From Ascidia mentula (Eukaryota; Chordata; Ascidiacea; Phlebobranchia; Ascidiidae), in the NCBI GenBank assembly GCA_947561715.1, contig OX387201.1:19668001-19732000 (forward strand): a stretch of DNA of 64,000 nucleotides. The letters run 5' to 3'. Shown piece after piece: positions 38,043 to 54,671 of this stretch. Below the pieces are notes generated by a model, which had not been told where the DNA came from, searched no databases, and was given only the letters and a program-made list of their open reading frames with translations. The stretch's first letter is position 1; each line of letters starts with the position of its first letter. The translations under genes and the position numbers were made by a program.

Positions 38043-41000
38043 TTATTTAGCAGGGATGTACATGTATGTCTTCGACTGCAACGATCTACGATCAGTTCTC
38101 TCGTTGAATCTTCCTCTCATAAACCAAGCAAGTAACCCGAGTACTACCATAAACAGAACAACGATGATTCCAACTGCTGTGTAAACACCTTTCATGTGCT
38201 GGAATCCTTCAATTTTTAAAGCTTCTTCCACATCTGCACACATACATATACCAAGGCAAGGTTTATGAGACAAAGTTATGCTGAATTTTAGCTTAAAAAT
38301 ATTCACTAAAACGTAAAAAAAATCCAGAGAAATTTGCTTGGTTAGCGGAATATGAATGATTTAAAACATTTTTAAATGATTAACGAGGCATAATAAATTA
38401 TAATAACTAAACTTTGTTCTCACCAATACAAGTTATTTCGTCATTCCCCAGATAGCGACCTTTAAAGCAAGAACATTGAACAACTCCAAGATCATCGTTG
38501 CAGAAATCTGAGCATCCACCATTTTCCTACAATAAATCAAGATTTTGTAAAGAAAAACGTGACGTTAAAATTTGCACGATAAAAGGGAGACCACTGAATA
38601 AATGGTCGTTTCTTGCGATAATGATTACAGACTACAATTCAAAAGTCATATGCTTCACATTCAGGTAAATTTCGTCAAGATTAACTAAGTTGAACCGTTT
38701 ACTTTGCTAATTTTGCTTTTCATTCACAATAAAAACGAAAAATATATCTTTAATTCAACTTGATATTATAGATCCCATAACATCTGTGAACTCAAACCCC
38801 AATTCAATGAACCTGTTTGGCTTATCCTTACAATGTTTTGCATCAAAATATACAAAAGTAACTTTTCAAATATTTGCTCACCTTTCCACACAAATCCGGA
38901 GCTAAAGCGTAGAATGGTCCAACCGTTAAAATCTCTTCTATATCCGCATCCACTGATCGCCTTTCACGTCTTTGTGAGCAATTCTGTGAAGGCATCAATT
39001 TGATAGTAACTACAGAATATGGGTAAATACGGTTTCAGTGGTTAGCTTGTGCAACTTTGCGTTAAGATTATAATCTTGTTTCCCTGCTGTACAAGAAAAA
39101 ACGTTCAAAATATTATTGTGGATGTAGTTTCTCGCTACTGACGCCGTTGATCCGAATACTTTAAACTCGTTGTAACAAGTACGTAACAATACACCATCTA
39201 CAGCGCACTGTTTTTGTATATGAGTGAGTACTGGTCTTAAAAACGATAAATAATGTGAATTTGCTCATTTACGCGCATGTGAAGTAACATGTGTTTATTT
39301 GCGTATTTTTCTGCAACAAAAATAGACGTTTGGTAGCAGGATATGCAATATTTAAAGTCTCACCGGTTGTTTACAACCATCAGTAGTTTTGTCGCATAAT
39401 CGCACGTAACAGTGAGCGTACAGTGATTGTTCGTTCACAGACACGTTGTTCCACACGAATGAGCGAAACTTAAAAGAACCGAAAGTGCTTTGGTAGTTTC
39501 TCAAAATTACGATGGAATCTTCTGACTCCATCTCGTGGACGACTTTGCAACTGTGATTTAAAAAAACAACTTTACTTGTTGAGGCAATGTTAGAAGAATA
39601 TTGTTTTAATACTCATAAAAATGTGCAGATTCGTCGTGTCCAGTCGAAATTCCTGTAACTATTTGAGCGAGAGTATATCAAACTCATCATTTACTGATAA
39701 ATTGATGATATAAGGCGCAATTGAGTTTAGAATTTGAGGCGCCAATGAGATCAAAATGCAGCTTGAGCAAAAATTGGTAGGTTTTGTACCCAAAGAATTG
39801 GAAGAAATTACTTTTTTTAAATTTTACCTTTCCGTGATGAGTTCATATTTCAAACCTCCCTCATCAGAACCCAGGTTGCTGACCCAACACGATTTTAACT
39901 GACAAAAACATTTTTTAAACTCAGCGTGATTGTATACTTGTTTTGATGTGCTCAGTGTTTAATGCTCACCACTAAATTGAACTTTTCACTTGTGGAAGAT
40001 TCAACCCTGGCGTAAACGTAGCCTGGGACTGTCACCAACGAACGAGATAAAAGTGGATTATCCATTTGCTCGTCACCAAACAACTCGAAGCTGATTGTGA
40101 AATTACTAACTGCACGTTGGGCAGATAAGGGGGTTTTCCTGTTTTTTAATTACATAATTTTAATTGACAAATGCCAAATTTTATGTTCACAAATACTCTT
40201 CTTACAATTTAGTTGAAATTGCTCCGGAAGCAGTTTTAATATCTTTGTTTAACATTTCCGGTATAACGCACGAAATTTCCCGGTATGGAGAAGTTCGCAT
40301 CACAACTTTGTTGCTAAACTTGAAATTGCGAACTTGGTGTGTAATTGTTACGTTGTTCTGAGATGTCTGTGATAAACATACATGCAGCGTTCAATGCAAG
40401 CAAAGCCTCAGGAAAACAGATGATGTATTGATGATCATTCAAATTTAACACCAAACAATTTTTTATTTTTATTTTTAAATATTTTCAGATTTTCGTCAAG
40501 CTGTTTAGAGTAATACAACTACCTCCAGAGTTGAAGGACACGCATCCAGTTCAAACTGGAAAACAGGATTTTTCACTGCAGCTTTACAACTTTCAGGGAG
40601 AGAATCAAGACTTGTCATTGGACGATTCGAAATATACAAAATATCTTTTCCACTTGCATTCAATGAGTTTACCCCCTGAGAACCAACTCTAGAAAGGAAA
40701 GTTTTTAAGAATATAGAAGTGTAAGGTTTTTCAACCCTATATGAAATCATCACTCATTTCACTTTGATAAATGAAGGAAACAAAATTGTTTTGATGGGAA
40801 ATCTAATGTCAATAAAAATTGCACTGGATCATGAAGTGATGAAAATAATATTCGTGAAGAAAATATGGAAAAAATAAATTTGACAAATTAAAACGCAAGA
40901 AAACACTAAAATATTAAATATAATAAAATATGTCATGAAAACATTAAAACAAATAATTTTAAAAATTTAGAATAATATTTAATGAATGTAAAAGTTATGC

Positions 41001-44000
41001 GTCCCCTCTAAAACTTTCGATAAAAGCGATGACCTTGCTGACAAGTAAAGTTTTATGAAAAAATTAATCGTTATGAACGAATCATTAAATGCGAAAGACT
41101 AATAGTACTTACAGGTCGAAACAGTGCGTGTACACAACCTGTCTGCAGCTTTTCAATAATATGTTGTTTTTGCACTAATAGTACTATTATGCAGAAAATG
41201 AAAGAATAATTATTTATTTAATTTTTTAAAATATCTCATCAATATAGAAAACTTAATCTGAAATATCTCATCAATATAGACAACTTAATTTAAAATATCT
41301 GATCAATATAGACAACTTAATTTAAAATATCTCATCAATATAGACACTATTTCACCAAGTTATTTGCTCAATGTATTTTAAGTTCTTACTTCAAACTGAA
41401 GGATTTTCCATTGCATTCCATTTCATCATACTTCTGGCAATCTGAATTGAGGAAGAAAAGATTTTATTGATTTGACAACAAATACAAACTTATCAAAGTA
41501 AATTGCGTTTAAATTTCTGTTGCGAAAATTCAAATTATTCATGAATTTATGTTACCAAAAAACATGGACTTTAGTCGATTCGTTTATCGATATTAAGTTT
41601 GTTTGGGGAAGAAATCCGTAACTTTGTTCTCCAGTCATTGTTCAACACTTGATTTACTCTACTGATCACACTTGTTACTCAGTAAATCCACCACTACGTC
41701 ACTATACCACACTTACTTCAACCAAAAACTTGATAATAATACAAACCTGTGTTGATGTTGATTGAAGGAGGTGGAGTGCCAGAGTGATATACGAATATTT
41801 GAATATTAATTCTTCGGGCTTGAAGTTTTATAATCTGATCCCTATCAACAATTACCCCAGGATGTGAAGGATCATCGGATAAAATCTAATCAACAACATC
41901 TTGCTGAAGATCACATGTACTTTATTTTTATTTATTCAGACAACATTTGCGTAGCAGCAAATTAAGTTTTGGCATCGCAGCCAAGCTGGATCAGTTACTG
42001 TTTTCTACGAATCGAAGCCAGATCTGAAACATCAAGATCCCTGTGAGGGTTGAACTCACGGGAAACCTTATTGAAATACGAACTGAGCTACGGCTGCTCA
42101 TCAGTTTAAGTGGTTATATTGTTTTAAAGATACACTGATGCTCAAGAACGAAACTTGCCAGGTAACATCTATATGTACAATGGCTGTGCTCGATAAAGAA
42201 GGATCATGCGGTTGCTTCAAACACCTCTGCGTTGTCTGAATAAAGTGATAGAGATATCCCACGTATATATGGATTTAGACGGGTAAGTTTTCTGCTTGCG
42301 CACCGGTGTAGTTTGCCAAAAATGTAAACATTCTAACCGATGGACTCCTGTAGCTCAGTCTGTAGTGCATTGGTTCTAGTTAGCGTCGTGAGTACAAACC
42401 ACACCGGAAGATTGAATTTTCCGACGGGGCCGGTTGATTTAGGAAAAGCTAATCCAGCTTGTTTGGAATGCATTGACTAAGATCAATTAAACCCAATGAT
42501 CTCCGTACGATATATGTGGTCGCCAGGTATGGACCGGACCAATAGGGCGATCCTGCCTGTCATGCCGGTGCGGGAAATACTTCTACGTGTAGTGAGAAAG
42601 TCATCAATTTTATGGGTACAACTTACATAGAGTCCGTCATAGTTTCCGCGAATAAACGTACTGCGAAGAGCTGAAGCAGATATTGTGAAATTACATCTCA
42701 CTGGGCTTGTCACAGTATAATTACAAGCCTGGAATTGTAACAAGTCCCCATCGCTAGCAGTTGGAAGGATAAGAGTTGTTGGAAGATCGTCCGCGTTCAA
42801 CTCCGAATCACAAGATTGTTCGTTAACTAAACAACATTTCATAATTTACATTCGTGCATGAGCTAGTGAAAACACATTTGACCCGCCTGTTTCTGTAATT
42901 TATCGTATAACTATAGGCGCTAAATTTGTTTAATGGTTCTTAATCTGGAGACATTGGACCCCACACACAAAGTAAAGCGTTGTCATAATATTCACACCCA
43001 CATTGCAAGAGATCGGCTGAAAAATGTTTTTGCAATGAAACTTGTTTAACACTGTTGTTAAGTTGCAGAAATGTAGTTTGATCAAGTCATAATACATAAT
43101 TTGGCATCTTGCAGTTTTTGATAAAGTCAAACCAGTCGCCGATACCAAGTTTCAAGATATTTTATACAAAAAAATGTTAAATTCCGTGGTTATGCATCAC
43201 TTTTGTTTAAATATTGCTGTCATTAACCATCATCCACTTTTGTGCACATTCCAAAATCTTTAATCATTTTGAAGTACACCCAACTATGTTTGAATCGCTA
43301 TCTTTCTATGCATCGTACTTTTGTGCAATGAAAATGCTGCACCTATCCATTCTTTAAGTTTTGCAATGAATACATTTGTGGAGATTACATTTTTCTTCAA
43401 GAGTATTTAGAAGGCGACAATGCAATAGACACGATTTGAGTGATAATACATTTAACAATATATATATTTGTTGCTAATTGTTTCCTACTCTGTAACCGCA
43501 TATTTCCCAGTGTATATTGAACTTACAATAAATTAAAACAATTGGAGACTGGTTACGATCTAAACTTGATAGTTTTTATAGTTTGGTACTGGGAGTCTAT
43601 TGATATTTGCAATCAATTTGTAACGTCTTCTTATTCATATTGCGTTTCTTAGTGTCTTTATCCTTTTATATCCTGACTTTAAATTCTGTGATTTCAGCAG
43701 TTGCTGGCCAGTTTCTATCTTCCAACTCATCGTCACACAATCGCTTTAGAAGTTTTGAAGTGGTTTCCGTTATATCGGCAGCTGAGGAGAAAGCTCTTTG
43801 ATGAGGAAAATTGAAACCACCTAGAGACTCCACTCTGATAGAGGATATACTTGACTCGTATGATCGGCAGAAATCTACCTGCCGTAGCATTGTACAAAGG
43901 ACGTATACAATAGATAGAAGCTCCATTCTCCACGTTCAGACTGTAACAAAATTACGCACTTGTATCCCGGCGATGTGAAGGTTATTGGTAGAAACACGGA

Positions 44001-47000
44001 ACATGAATGTTCCAGTCCAACCCACAAACTCATCTAACACCGCGTCAATTTTCTAAATCTTTAAATCCCCAAAATGTCCATTTTTTGACCACCTAGTGTC
44101 CGTTTTGCAGGGAATTGTCTAAAAGCTTTACTTTTATGTTGAAATCGTACGAGGGGAGTAGCAAACGCTGACCATCAAGAAACAAGAAACAACTTGATCC
44201 AAATCCGATTAATTTGATGCGGTTGTCACCACTGAAAAATCGTCCAAGTCTACGTTCAATTCTTTGTTCACTGCAATTCTACAGCAAGTTCCTGCCATGG
44301 CAATTCGCAAATGTTGCGGAACCTTTGCATCGACTTACAAAGTGAAATGTCGCGTGGAAATGGGGGCAGGAACGAGGATGCTGCATTTTACAAATTGAAG
44401 GAATGGTTGTCAGTCGACACAGTTTGGACTCATTTCGACCCTTCATTATCTGTTGGAGCTTTGTTTGGTCCCACTAAAGCGACACCTGTTTTAGCAGCTA
44501 ACCGTCCAGCAATGTGGGCACTTTTTGTTAGTCGATTTCAATGCGAGATCAAATGCTGGAAGACATGGGAACATCAGAATGCCGATGCACATAGTCGTTT
44601 ACCGGTTGGGAAAGATGCAAACTTTGAAAGAGAGGAAAGTGCACAGGACACCGACACAATTTGTGCAATCACCAGTCTGAGTTTACAAGAGCAACCCATT
44701 GATTTGGCATCACTCCGAAAGAAAAGTGGAAAAGATCCGGTCTTATCCAAGGTCATGCGCTTTACAAGAGAGGGTTGGCCATCTTGGTTTGCAAACAGTG
44801 ACCCAGTTGCCAAGTTTTGCATAGTAGCGGATCCGCTCAGTACTACTTTATGTTTCGCGGTTAATCATATCGAGTTACATCGTTCTACTGTTCTACATAT
44901 CTTAGATCATGGATCTTACTCCCAAATCACCTAAAGAGGCATTGTAGGAGTTTTTACTTCAGTATAGGCAAACTCCCAAAGCAAGTGGATTCTCACCAAG
45001 TGAACTCCACAACGGTAGACAAAACAGAACAAAACAAAAACTTGAATGCCACAGGCGCGTGAATTGCGGAATGTGCCGCAACCCATTTTTTGTTTCGCAA
45101 TGATTCGAACGAATACAGAAAAACACAACAACTTCTATGCTGAAGATTGTATGTCAACTGTCATAAGCAATATGGATAGAAATACGCGATCCTCTAGCAA
45201 GGATTCAACTTAGCAATCATGAAGACCGTATCTCGGACCATTAGTTGGTTGACTCGGGATTGCTTGGTCACGTGGCTGCTACTTGTGTACTTTGTTTGAT
45301 TTCTGTGTTCGTATTATTTATTGTTATATCGTGTTAGCAGGCTGTAAAGTAGTCATGTTTATTAAAAGTGCGGCGTTAATATGAAAACGCGTTCTTCGGT
45401 TTTTGTCGCATTTCGATTATATAGTTTTTTTGGGGGGTTTTGCAGCTTTATCAAAACCGTCGACGACATTTCACGATAAAATTTGATCGAGTTAGTTGTT
45501 TGTGATTGATTGGTAAAATTTGGGATGTTTGCACTACGTAATAATTAAAACAAACACCACTACCTACCTTTACCAACCTATATCTAAAAATATGAACAAA
45601 GGCAAAAACCTGTCTTTATTTGTTCGAAAATTAAATCAACTATAAACCTAATATTCAGTGAGGTGTGACTGGTTTAATTTTCCATTAAACTTTAAATATA
45701 GAGAATTGCGTCCTCCAATCAAATTGCTATATTCAAATACATTTCCTGCTTGTTTCTTACATTGTTTGATTTTACGTTTCTTACCTTCGATGAATGCAAA
45801 GTGGGGATTAGAAGAAGAAATGCCTCGCAACGTGGGACAACTGAAATACATGGAACCTGTATCTGATTTCACAATTCCTGTTGTGCTTCCATTACCAGTA
45901 AACGTTCCTAACAAGGCACCGTTTGTGTTGCTTCCTTCGTAAACCTACATTAAAATTATAACATAACATAACATACAACAAGTACAACAAAGGGGGATTT
46001 CCATGTTCCGCATAAACGAGTTTTAGCTTCAGTTGAAAAAATAATCGGTTTCAAAAAGTTAAAATCTTTATTAGCATGGACATCGGCAAAAACATATGTC
46101 CAACCCAATTTTCAAAAACATGTAAGATTTGTGAAGTATTTTTAATTACTTTAGTGGCATTTGTAAAAGGTAATTGATATTGCATTTTTCGGAATGTTAA
46201 CATTTAACGTTTATTGGTGCCATTGTTTGTTGTATCACCAAATATTTTCGAACACAATTTGGCAACTAAACAATAAACGTAAGACATTACAAGTCGATAT
46301 TTTAACATGTTGAACGTATCTAGAAATTCTGAACAGATAAACTGACTCCTTTGTATGAGTTATATTGTCGAAATGTTGTACTGTGTATGTATTTCAAAGG
46401 TTGTTGGCCGTTGTTGTTAAACACAAAAAGCTGTTGTTGCATTTTGTCGGTTTTTGTCTTAGTTTTTTACGCATTTTTGATCAATTTGTATTGTTGGCCG
46501 TTTCATAAGCGGAATTCACTGATTGGTTAAACTTCTCAGCTCGATTCGGAGGAATTGCACAAAGTTATGTTGGAATGAGTTTTCAAATTAAAAATCATAA
46601 CGTGAATGATCAAGAAATGTTGGAAGTAAACGACGAAACTATAGGTGAGTCCGCCAAGTTTTTAAATGTAAACAAATATAAATTTATTTAACATTTTCCC
46701 ACAAAATATTGAAGCTAAAAATGATTCCACTTAAAAGAAAAAAATAATTAGTGTTTCTTGTTCGCTTTCCAATTTTTTTTGTTTTTCTACCAACCAACTC
46801 AGACCTTCTTACATCGAGTCTCGTAACAAAGTGTAGCCATAAGTAAACCGATGGCGTTCACATAGCATTATATTTTTTACATTGCTCCTTGTTTGTTTAT
46901 CTTTCAACATTTCTGATATTAAAAAACAATATTCTGGTAGATAAAATGGCTCTACGAAAGTATCTGACCGTCAGCATTCTAAAGTACAGTTGTTTTTATA

Positions 47001-47314
47001 ACCGAGCAACAGAGCGGAAATATTCACCGAACAAATGTTGTTGCCGAGTGTGCTGTAGTGCAAATGTATTGCAGCAATTCCTCCATCATTTCCAGTTGAT
47101 AAACTTCTTCCATAACTTGTACACGATTGTGAGATGCTGAAAGCAATACTGCGTCCACTATAAGCTGATGGTCGGCAAGTTGATGAACCTCCACCTACAC
47201 AAGTATGACGTGTCATATATTCGTGAATAACATATAAAGATTTAGCGTAATATCTTGTGAAAAAATACCTGTAAAAATTTGCAGGCACAAACACAAGAGG
47301 AAAATAATTTTCAT
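38043..47314 (-). CDS. Gene C: CUB-CUB-ZP-EGF type I membrane protein, complete (14 exons, 637 aa)
   Basis: Minus-strand exons: 47314-47269, 47194-47028, 45944-45785, 42826-42627, 41885-41747, 41441-41390, 40688-40523, 40366-40206, 40138-39970, 39898-39828, 39550-39364, 38983-38882, 38526-38424, 38233-38043. The 1914 nt join in phase, with the same phase pattern as gene B. The signal peptide is identical to A and B. ZP, cleavage (RRERR), EGF (ENGGCSDFCNDDLG) and membrane exons differ from B at only a few residues, whereas exons 2-5 differ in blocks (SGRSIAFSISQSCTS in exon 2, RGISSSNPHF in exon 3, ALRSTFIRGNY in exon 4). Intron 12 has about 240 bases (38615-38860) absent from B but present in D. 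Function is inferred from architecture: a membrane-anchored ZP-module protein whose ectodomain is probably released. Confidence 0.87.
38615..38860. other. Intron 12 segment shared by genes C and D, absent from B
   Basis: Between cttgcgata and acttttcaaatatttgctca, gene C has about 240 bases that gene B lacks (B joins these directly near 16598). Gene D has the same segment at about 58810-59050. No transposon ends or target duplication were recognised, so it may be a deletion in B or an insertion in the C/D ancestor. Confidence 0.6.
41110..41173. mobile_element. Hairpin MITE end in intron 6 of gene C
   Basis: A 64-base fragment tacaggtcgaaacagtgcgt through ttgttttttgcac-like sequence, the right arm of the 36715-37035 family, flanked by the 12-base direct repeat actaatagtact (41098-41109 and 41174-41185). 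Gene B has the target only once, next to its unrelated palindrome (18856-18988). Confidence 0.65.
41228..41346. repeat. 30-bp minisatellite, contracted, gene C intron 6
   Basis: About four units of the tatagacaacttaattta repeat, against about 19 in B and 15 in D. Confidence 0.85.
44090..45240 (+). pseudogene. Ty3/gypsy remnant in intron 3 of gene C, retaining RNase H region
   Basis: Plus-strand pol debris. About 44195-44340 encodes the connection/thumb region (LMRLSPLKNRPSLRSIL), and 44390-44630 the RNase H-like region (VGALFGPTKATPVLAANRPA, then HQNADAHSRLPVGKDA). About 44640-44940 is the linker to integrase (SLRKKSGKDPVLSKVMRFTR), with LLQYRQTPKASGFSPSE near 44950. A 207-codon frame at 44311-44934 covers most of this but lacks the reverse transcriptase core and the integrase catalytic part. 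Complementary losses in A and B (which keep the reverse transcriptase but not RNase H) show separate decay of one ancestral insertion. Confidence 0.75.
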
Positions 47315-47491
47315 TTCAAAAGGCTTTTCTGATGCCGCATAAACTCACAAAATATAATATAATTTATACTAAAAATAAAAACAATAAGTTTGTTACTAAA
47401 AAAATGTACTCGGTTGTGTTAGGATTAATTTTGTTGCTGAATATCATGTTTGGTTTTTCAGCATTTCACACAATGTCAACACTACACTGAA

Positions 47492-47500
47492 CTTATATAA
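47492..47500 (-). promoter_or_regulatory. TATA-like box of gene C
   Basis: TTATATAAG on the minus strand about 180 bases upstream of the gene C start codon, as in gene B. A plus-strand tRNA B-box-like ggttcgaatcc is at 47524-47534. The stretch 47315-47627 otherwise holds nothing recognised. Confidence 0.5.
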
Positions 47501-47627
47501 CTGATACTGAGCAGCATAACCTGGGTTCGAATCCCTGTGAGGAAAGGATTCGAATCCATGTCAGCTTTCTATTCGCTCTAAATTTGGGAACTCGTATATT
47601 ATAGGTGAGCTGATGTACAAATGATTC

Positions 47628-49852
47628 ACAATTTTCGACAAACTTTGCACATGCGTTACTTTAAACCTGACAATTTTCGACAAACTTTGTACGTAGGTTT
47701 CATTAAACTTGACAATTTTCGACAAACTTTGTACATGGGTTACTTTAAACCTGACAATTTTCGACAAACTTTGCACATGGGTTACTTTAAACCTGACAAT
47801 TTTCGACAAACTTTGTACATGGGTTACTTTAAACCTGACAATTTTCGACAAACTTTGTACATGGGTTACTTTAAACCTGACAATTTTCGACAAACTTTGC
47901 ACATGGGTTACTTTAAACTTGACAGTTTTCGACAAAGTTTGCACATGGGTTACTTTAAACCTGACAATTTTCGACAAACTTTGCACATGGGTTACTTTAA
48001 AAAGGACAATTTTCGACAAACTTTGTACAAGGGTTACTTTAAACCTGACAATTTTCGACAAACTTTGTACGTAGGTTTCATTAAACCTGACAAATTTCGA
48101 CAAACTTTGCACATGGGTTACTTTAAACCTGACAATTTTCGACAAACTTTGTACAAGGGTTACTTTAAACCTGACAATTTTCGACAAACTTTGTACGTAG
48201 GTTTCATTAAACCTGACAAATTTCGACAAAGTTTGTGCATGGGTTACTTTAAACTTGACAATTTTCGACAAACTTTGTACGTAGGTTTCATTAAACCTGA
48301 CAAATTTCGACAAACTTTGTACATGGGTTACATTAAACCTGGCAATTTTCGACAAACTTTGCACATGGGTTACTTTAAACCTGACAATTTTCGACAAACT
48401 TTGTACGTAGGTTTCATTAAACTTGACAATTTTCGACAAACTTTGTACATGGGTTACTTTAAACCTGACAATTTTCGACAAACTTTGCACATGGGTTACT
48501 TTAAACTTGACAGTTTTCGACAAAGTTTGCACATGGGTTACTTTAAACCTGACAATTTTCGACAAACTTTGCACATGGGTTACTTTAAACTGGACAGTTT
48601 TCGACAAAGTTTGCACATGGGTTACTTTAAACCTGACAATTTTCGACAAACTTTGCACATGGGTTACTTTAAACCTGACAATTTTCGACAAACTTTGTAC
48701 AAGGGTTACTTTAAACCTGACAATTTTCGACAAACTTTGTACGTAGGTTTCATTAAACCTGACAAATTTCGACAAACTTTGCACATGGGTTACTTTAAAC
48801 CTGACAATTTTCGACAAACTTTGTACAAGGGTTACTTTAAACCTGACAATTTTCGACAAACTTTGTACATGGGTTACTTTAAACTTGACAATTTTCGACA
48901 AAGTTTGCACATGGGTTACTTTAAACCTGACAATTTTCGACAAACTTTGTACGTAGGTTTCATTAAACCTGACAAATTTCGACAAACTTTGCACATGGGT
49001 TACTTTAAACCTGACAATTTTCGACAAACTTTGCACATGGGTTACTTTAAACTTGACAGTTTTCGACAAAGTTTGCACATGGGTTACTTTAAACCTGACA
49101 ATTTTCGACAAACTTTGCACATGGGTTACTTTAAACTTGACAGTTTTCGACAAAGTTTGCACATGGGTTACTTTAAACCTGACAATTTTCGACAAACTTT
49201 GCACATGGGTTACTTTAAACCTGACAATTTTCGACAAACTTTGTACAAGGGTTACTTTAAACCTGACAATTTTCGACAAACTTTGTACGTAGGTTTCATT
49301 AAACCTGACAAATTTCGACAAACTTTGCACATGGGTTACTTTAAACCTGACAATTTTCGACAAACTTTGTACAAGGGTTACTTTAAACCTGACAATTTTC
49401 GACAAACTTTGTACGTAGGTTTCATTAAACCTGACAAATTTCGACAAACTTTGTACATGGGTTACTTTAAACCTGGCAATTTTCGACAAACTTAGTACAT
49501 AGGTTTTATTAAACCTGACAAATTTCGACAAACTTTGTACATAGGTTTCATTAAACCTGACAATTTTCGACAAACTTTGTACGTAGGTTTCATTAAACCT
49601 GACAAATTTCGACAAATTTTGCACATGGGTTTCATTAAACCTGACAAATTACGACAAACTTTGTACAAGGGTTACTTTAAACCTGACAATTTTCGACAAA
49701 CTTTGGACGTAGGTTTCATTAAACCTGACAAATTTCGACAAATTTTGCACATAGGTTTCATTAAACCTGACAATTTACGACAATTTTGTACAAGGGTTAC
49801 TTTAAACCTGACAAATTTCGACAAACTTTGCACATAGGTTTCATTAAACCTG
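47628..49852. repeat. 42-bp minisatellite array upstream of gene C (about 53 copies)
   Basis: The longest of the three arrays. Units of the acatgggttac, acaagggttac and acgtaggtttc types recur in higher-order blocks of about five to ten units. Frames stay open for 624 codons on the plus strand (47621-49495) and 687 codons on the minus strand, as expected for a 42-base unit without stops in those frames. Shared units and the same end (aaacctgtccaacctctcct) link it to the gene B array. Confidence 0.93.
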
Positions 49853-50953
49853 TCCAACCTCTCCTTTCTGTCCCAGACAACTGAATGCGAACAAACAGCT
49901 GCATGAGCCCAGCTTTATAGAAAAACTGCATTACCACTAAACACGCAGTAGGTACTTCCCAACCACATGAGGTGAAGTTGTTGCTACTTTTAGCAATCGC
50001 AACACGCACCGCCAAGCGCTTACTTCATCTTCTAATCTCGTCTCCTACCAAACAACCTGAGATTGTACCAGGTACTGCATGACATCATAATACTGCAATC
50101 ACAAGCTCGCAGTAAACATGGAAAGGAGATTGAACGTGCGTTCAAGCCCAGCAATATTTATTACTGTCGAATTTTACCATATATAGATAAATACAACGTT
50201 GATCACAAACAAAGGAGAGTTTGTTCATCGTATGCATGTTCTCACTTTTATTTCGGGACCAAACATCACAGAGTTGTAATTCATGTTTTAGGTTGTGTAT
50301 GAAATCTGCATACACCACAACCAGTGCGCAATATTTTACTTTTATTCATTCAGCTCACTATTATTCATTCACTTAGGTCGATTGCACCACAAATTATGTG
50401 ATAAGTTAACTTATATATACAAACACATTCATTTTTTATTGTACGAATGAACAGCAGATTGTGACTGAAAAACCAAAGGTATTTCGTGACAACTTCACGG
50501 TTGACGTTGATTTGCAGAAAATGTAGAATGACCAAATCACTGAAATCATGAACAATTATCTCTCTTTAGTTTACACCACACGTTAAGACATGAAAATTAC
50601 ATTATCACAAAAGGTTCGTAATAGAATTTACATTTTAAAGACGGCCGAATGCAGCACGAACATGTTTGCAGGCGCGTGTCAGACAAAATGACGTAAGAAC
50701 TAAAGCCTGGGGGCAAAATGTTGAACTTTTGTGCACAAGCCATGTGACTTAACTTTTGTCAAAATGATGCACTTGTTGTTCGGAATACATTCGACTAACT
50801 TAGACCCAGAGAAATATTTTTAAACCCAAACAGGGCCTTGATTAAATATTCCTATCAGTTTTTACATAAGACATATATGGTTATATTTCTGTGTGTGGTC
50901 GAAACACCGATCATACAAACAGTTCCGGTGGAAATATAATTTATGGTCTAGAA
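49853..50953. repeat. Left inverted-repeat arm and flank, C-D block
   Basis: About 49880-50750 is collinear with 27345-28215 and inverted relative to 54672-55530. It ends at the hAT target gtctagaa (50946-50953). No gene is recognised. Confidence 0.7.
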
Positions 50954-53239
<2,286 letters not shown>

Positions 53240-54671
53240 GTCTAGAATGATAATTCAGCCGAAATGAAACCGTGTAAACGCAGAACGAAACCAAAATAAC
53301 ATTTTTTAGCAAACAAGCATTGAGATTCTTTCGTGGATTTCAAATACTCGTGTTCCTCACGCCTATTATGCCCATGTGCAGGTATGTACAAAAAATGTTA
53401 TAACTCATTTCGGAACACATGGAAGTCCTTTAAACAACATTGATTTGTTCTATTTCAGGATAGACTTTATTAGTTTAAGACAGCGTTTCCAAACATTAAT
53501 GAAGTGGTTTTCATACAAAAGAAAGTCCACAAAACTCAAACATTTTGCCCAAAACATTGAAAAATCGGGTGATTCTCCCTCGAAATTATTCACTCCACAG
53601 ACAGTAATATCTGCTTGTTATAGGAAAATCGTTTTTCTGACACTGTTTTATCCAAGTTACCACACAGTTGGAAGGTTTCCCGAAGCTACAGCCTTGACAA
53701 TATGTGTAGAGTCCGCGCACTTGAATGCATAGAAATCTTTATTCACTCTTTGTGGTCCGTACCAGTAGAGAGTGTAACGTTCGGGATAATTTACCTCACC
53801 GCAATGCGCACGTCGCGACCTATTATGACGTAGATCATGCAGACGTCCATGCCTTGTGCGCAGAATAAGAAGTTAAACTTGCAGGTTTGCTCAAAGAAAT
53901 TTACAATTTTAGGGTCACGGCCGCCACAGTGTACGTCATATTGACTTGCATTGTGACCGCCGTGACCGTAAGATTGTAAATTTCTGCATAAAATACGAAG
54001 AATGTTGGAAGAAATGAAACAGTAAACCTTGTACTGATTTATTAGAACCAAAATCTCACCCGGTATAAAGTAGGGAATATAATATCGACAAAGATAACAA
54101 ATAGAAAGCAGTGATTCCCAACCTTTTTGTGGTTGCGTACCACTTGGAAGTAAAACAATTTCGACGCGTACCACCTAGTTGAGTGTTACAAAGTAACCTA
54201 GGGGATGAAGTAACAAACATTTTGAGAACATTTACAGTTTCAATTTGAACTATATCCACTAATTACGAAAAGGTGCTCGCGTACCACATAGAATGTCGTA
54301 AGAGTACTACTAGTGCTACACGTACCACCGGTTTGGAAATACTTCTATCAAGGATATATTGCATTGACCTAAATATTAACGCAACCGTGGTTTATGTTCC
54401 TGAATAGAAATCAACGAGGTAACTTGAGGGAGCTTGAATATTGAGATCCGTTATTTGTTCTGATACCGATAAGGGGATTCACCCTTTGCAAGCCGTCGGC
54501 ATACGAACAAACAGTTGCGAGGTTGATGCTCCACAGCGAGAGAACGCACAAAATATCCCAACCCGCACAAAAACCTTCACTCGATATGAAATGCAACGCA
54601 ACGCTGCAAAGCACGTTACTATGACTGACACTGTGGCCGCCGTGACCCTAAGATTTTGGTGAAGTATTGAA
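53240..54671. other. C-D block between hAT and right arm
   Basis: Collinear with 30711-32142. It contains an exon-like minus-strand end with a premature stop (near 53660, GTGTGG-TAA), the stretch FNFLFCAQGMDVCMIYVI (about 53889-53817), a hairpin of paired cacggccgccac-type ends (about 53906-53975), and a decayed hAT-type MITE (54109-54344). No complete gene is seen. Confidence 0.45.
54109..54344. mobile_element. Degenerate hAT-type MITE, C-D copy
   Basis: Same element as at 31580-31815, with start CAGTGATTCCCAACC and decayed end ggtttggaaatact. Copied with the large unit. Confidence 0.55.

Noticed and set aside
44311..44934. A 207-codon plus-strand frame as an intact host gene
   Set aside because: It is RNase H and linker debris of a gypsy element without reverse transcriptase or integrase core.
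47561..49624. A 687-codon minus-strand open frame in the gene C array as a gene
   Set aside because: Same reason as for array A; its unique ends differ from array to array and no independent coding signal is seen.
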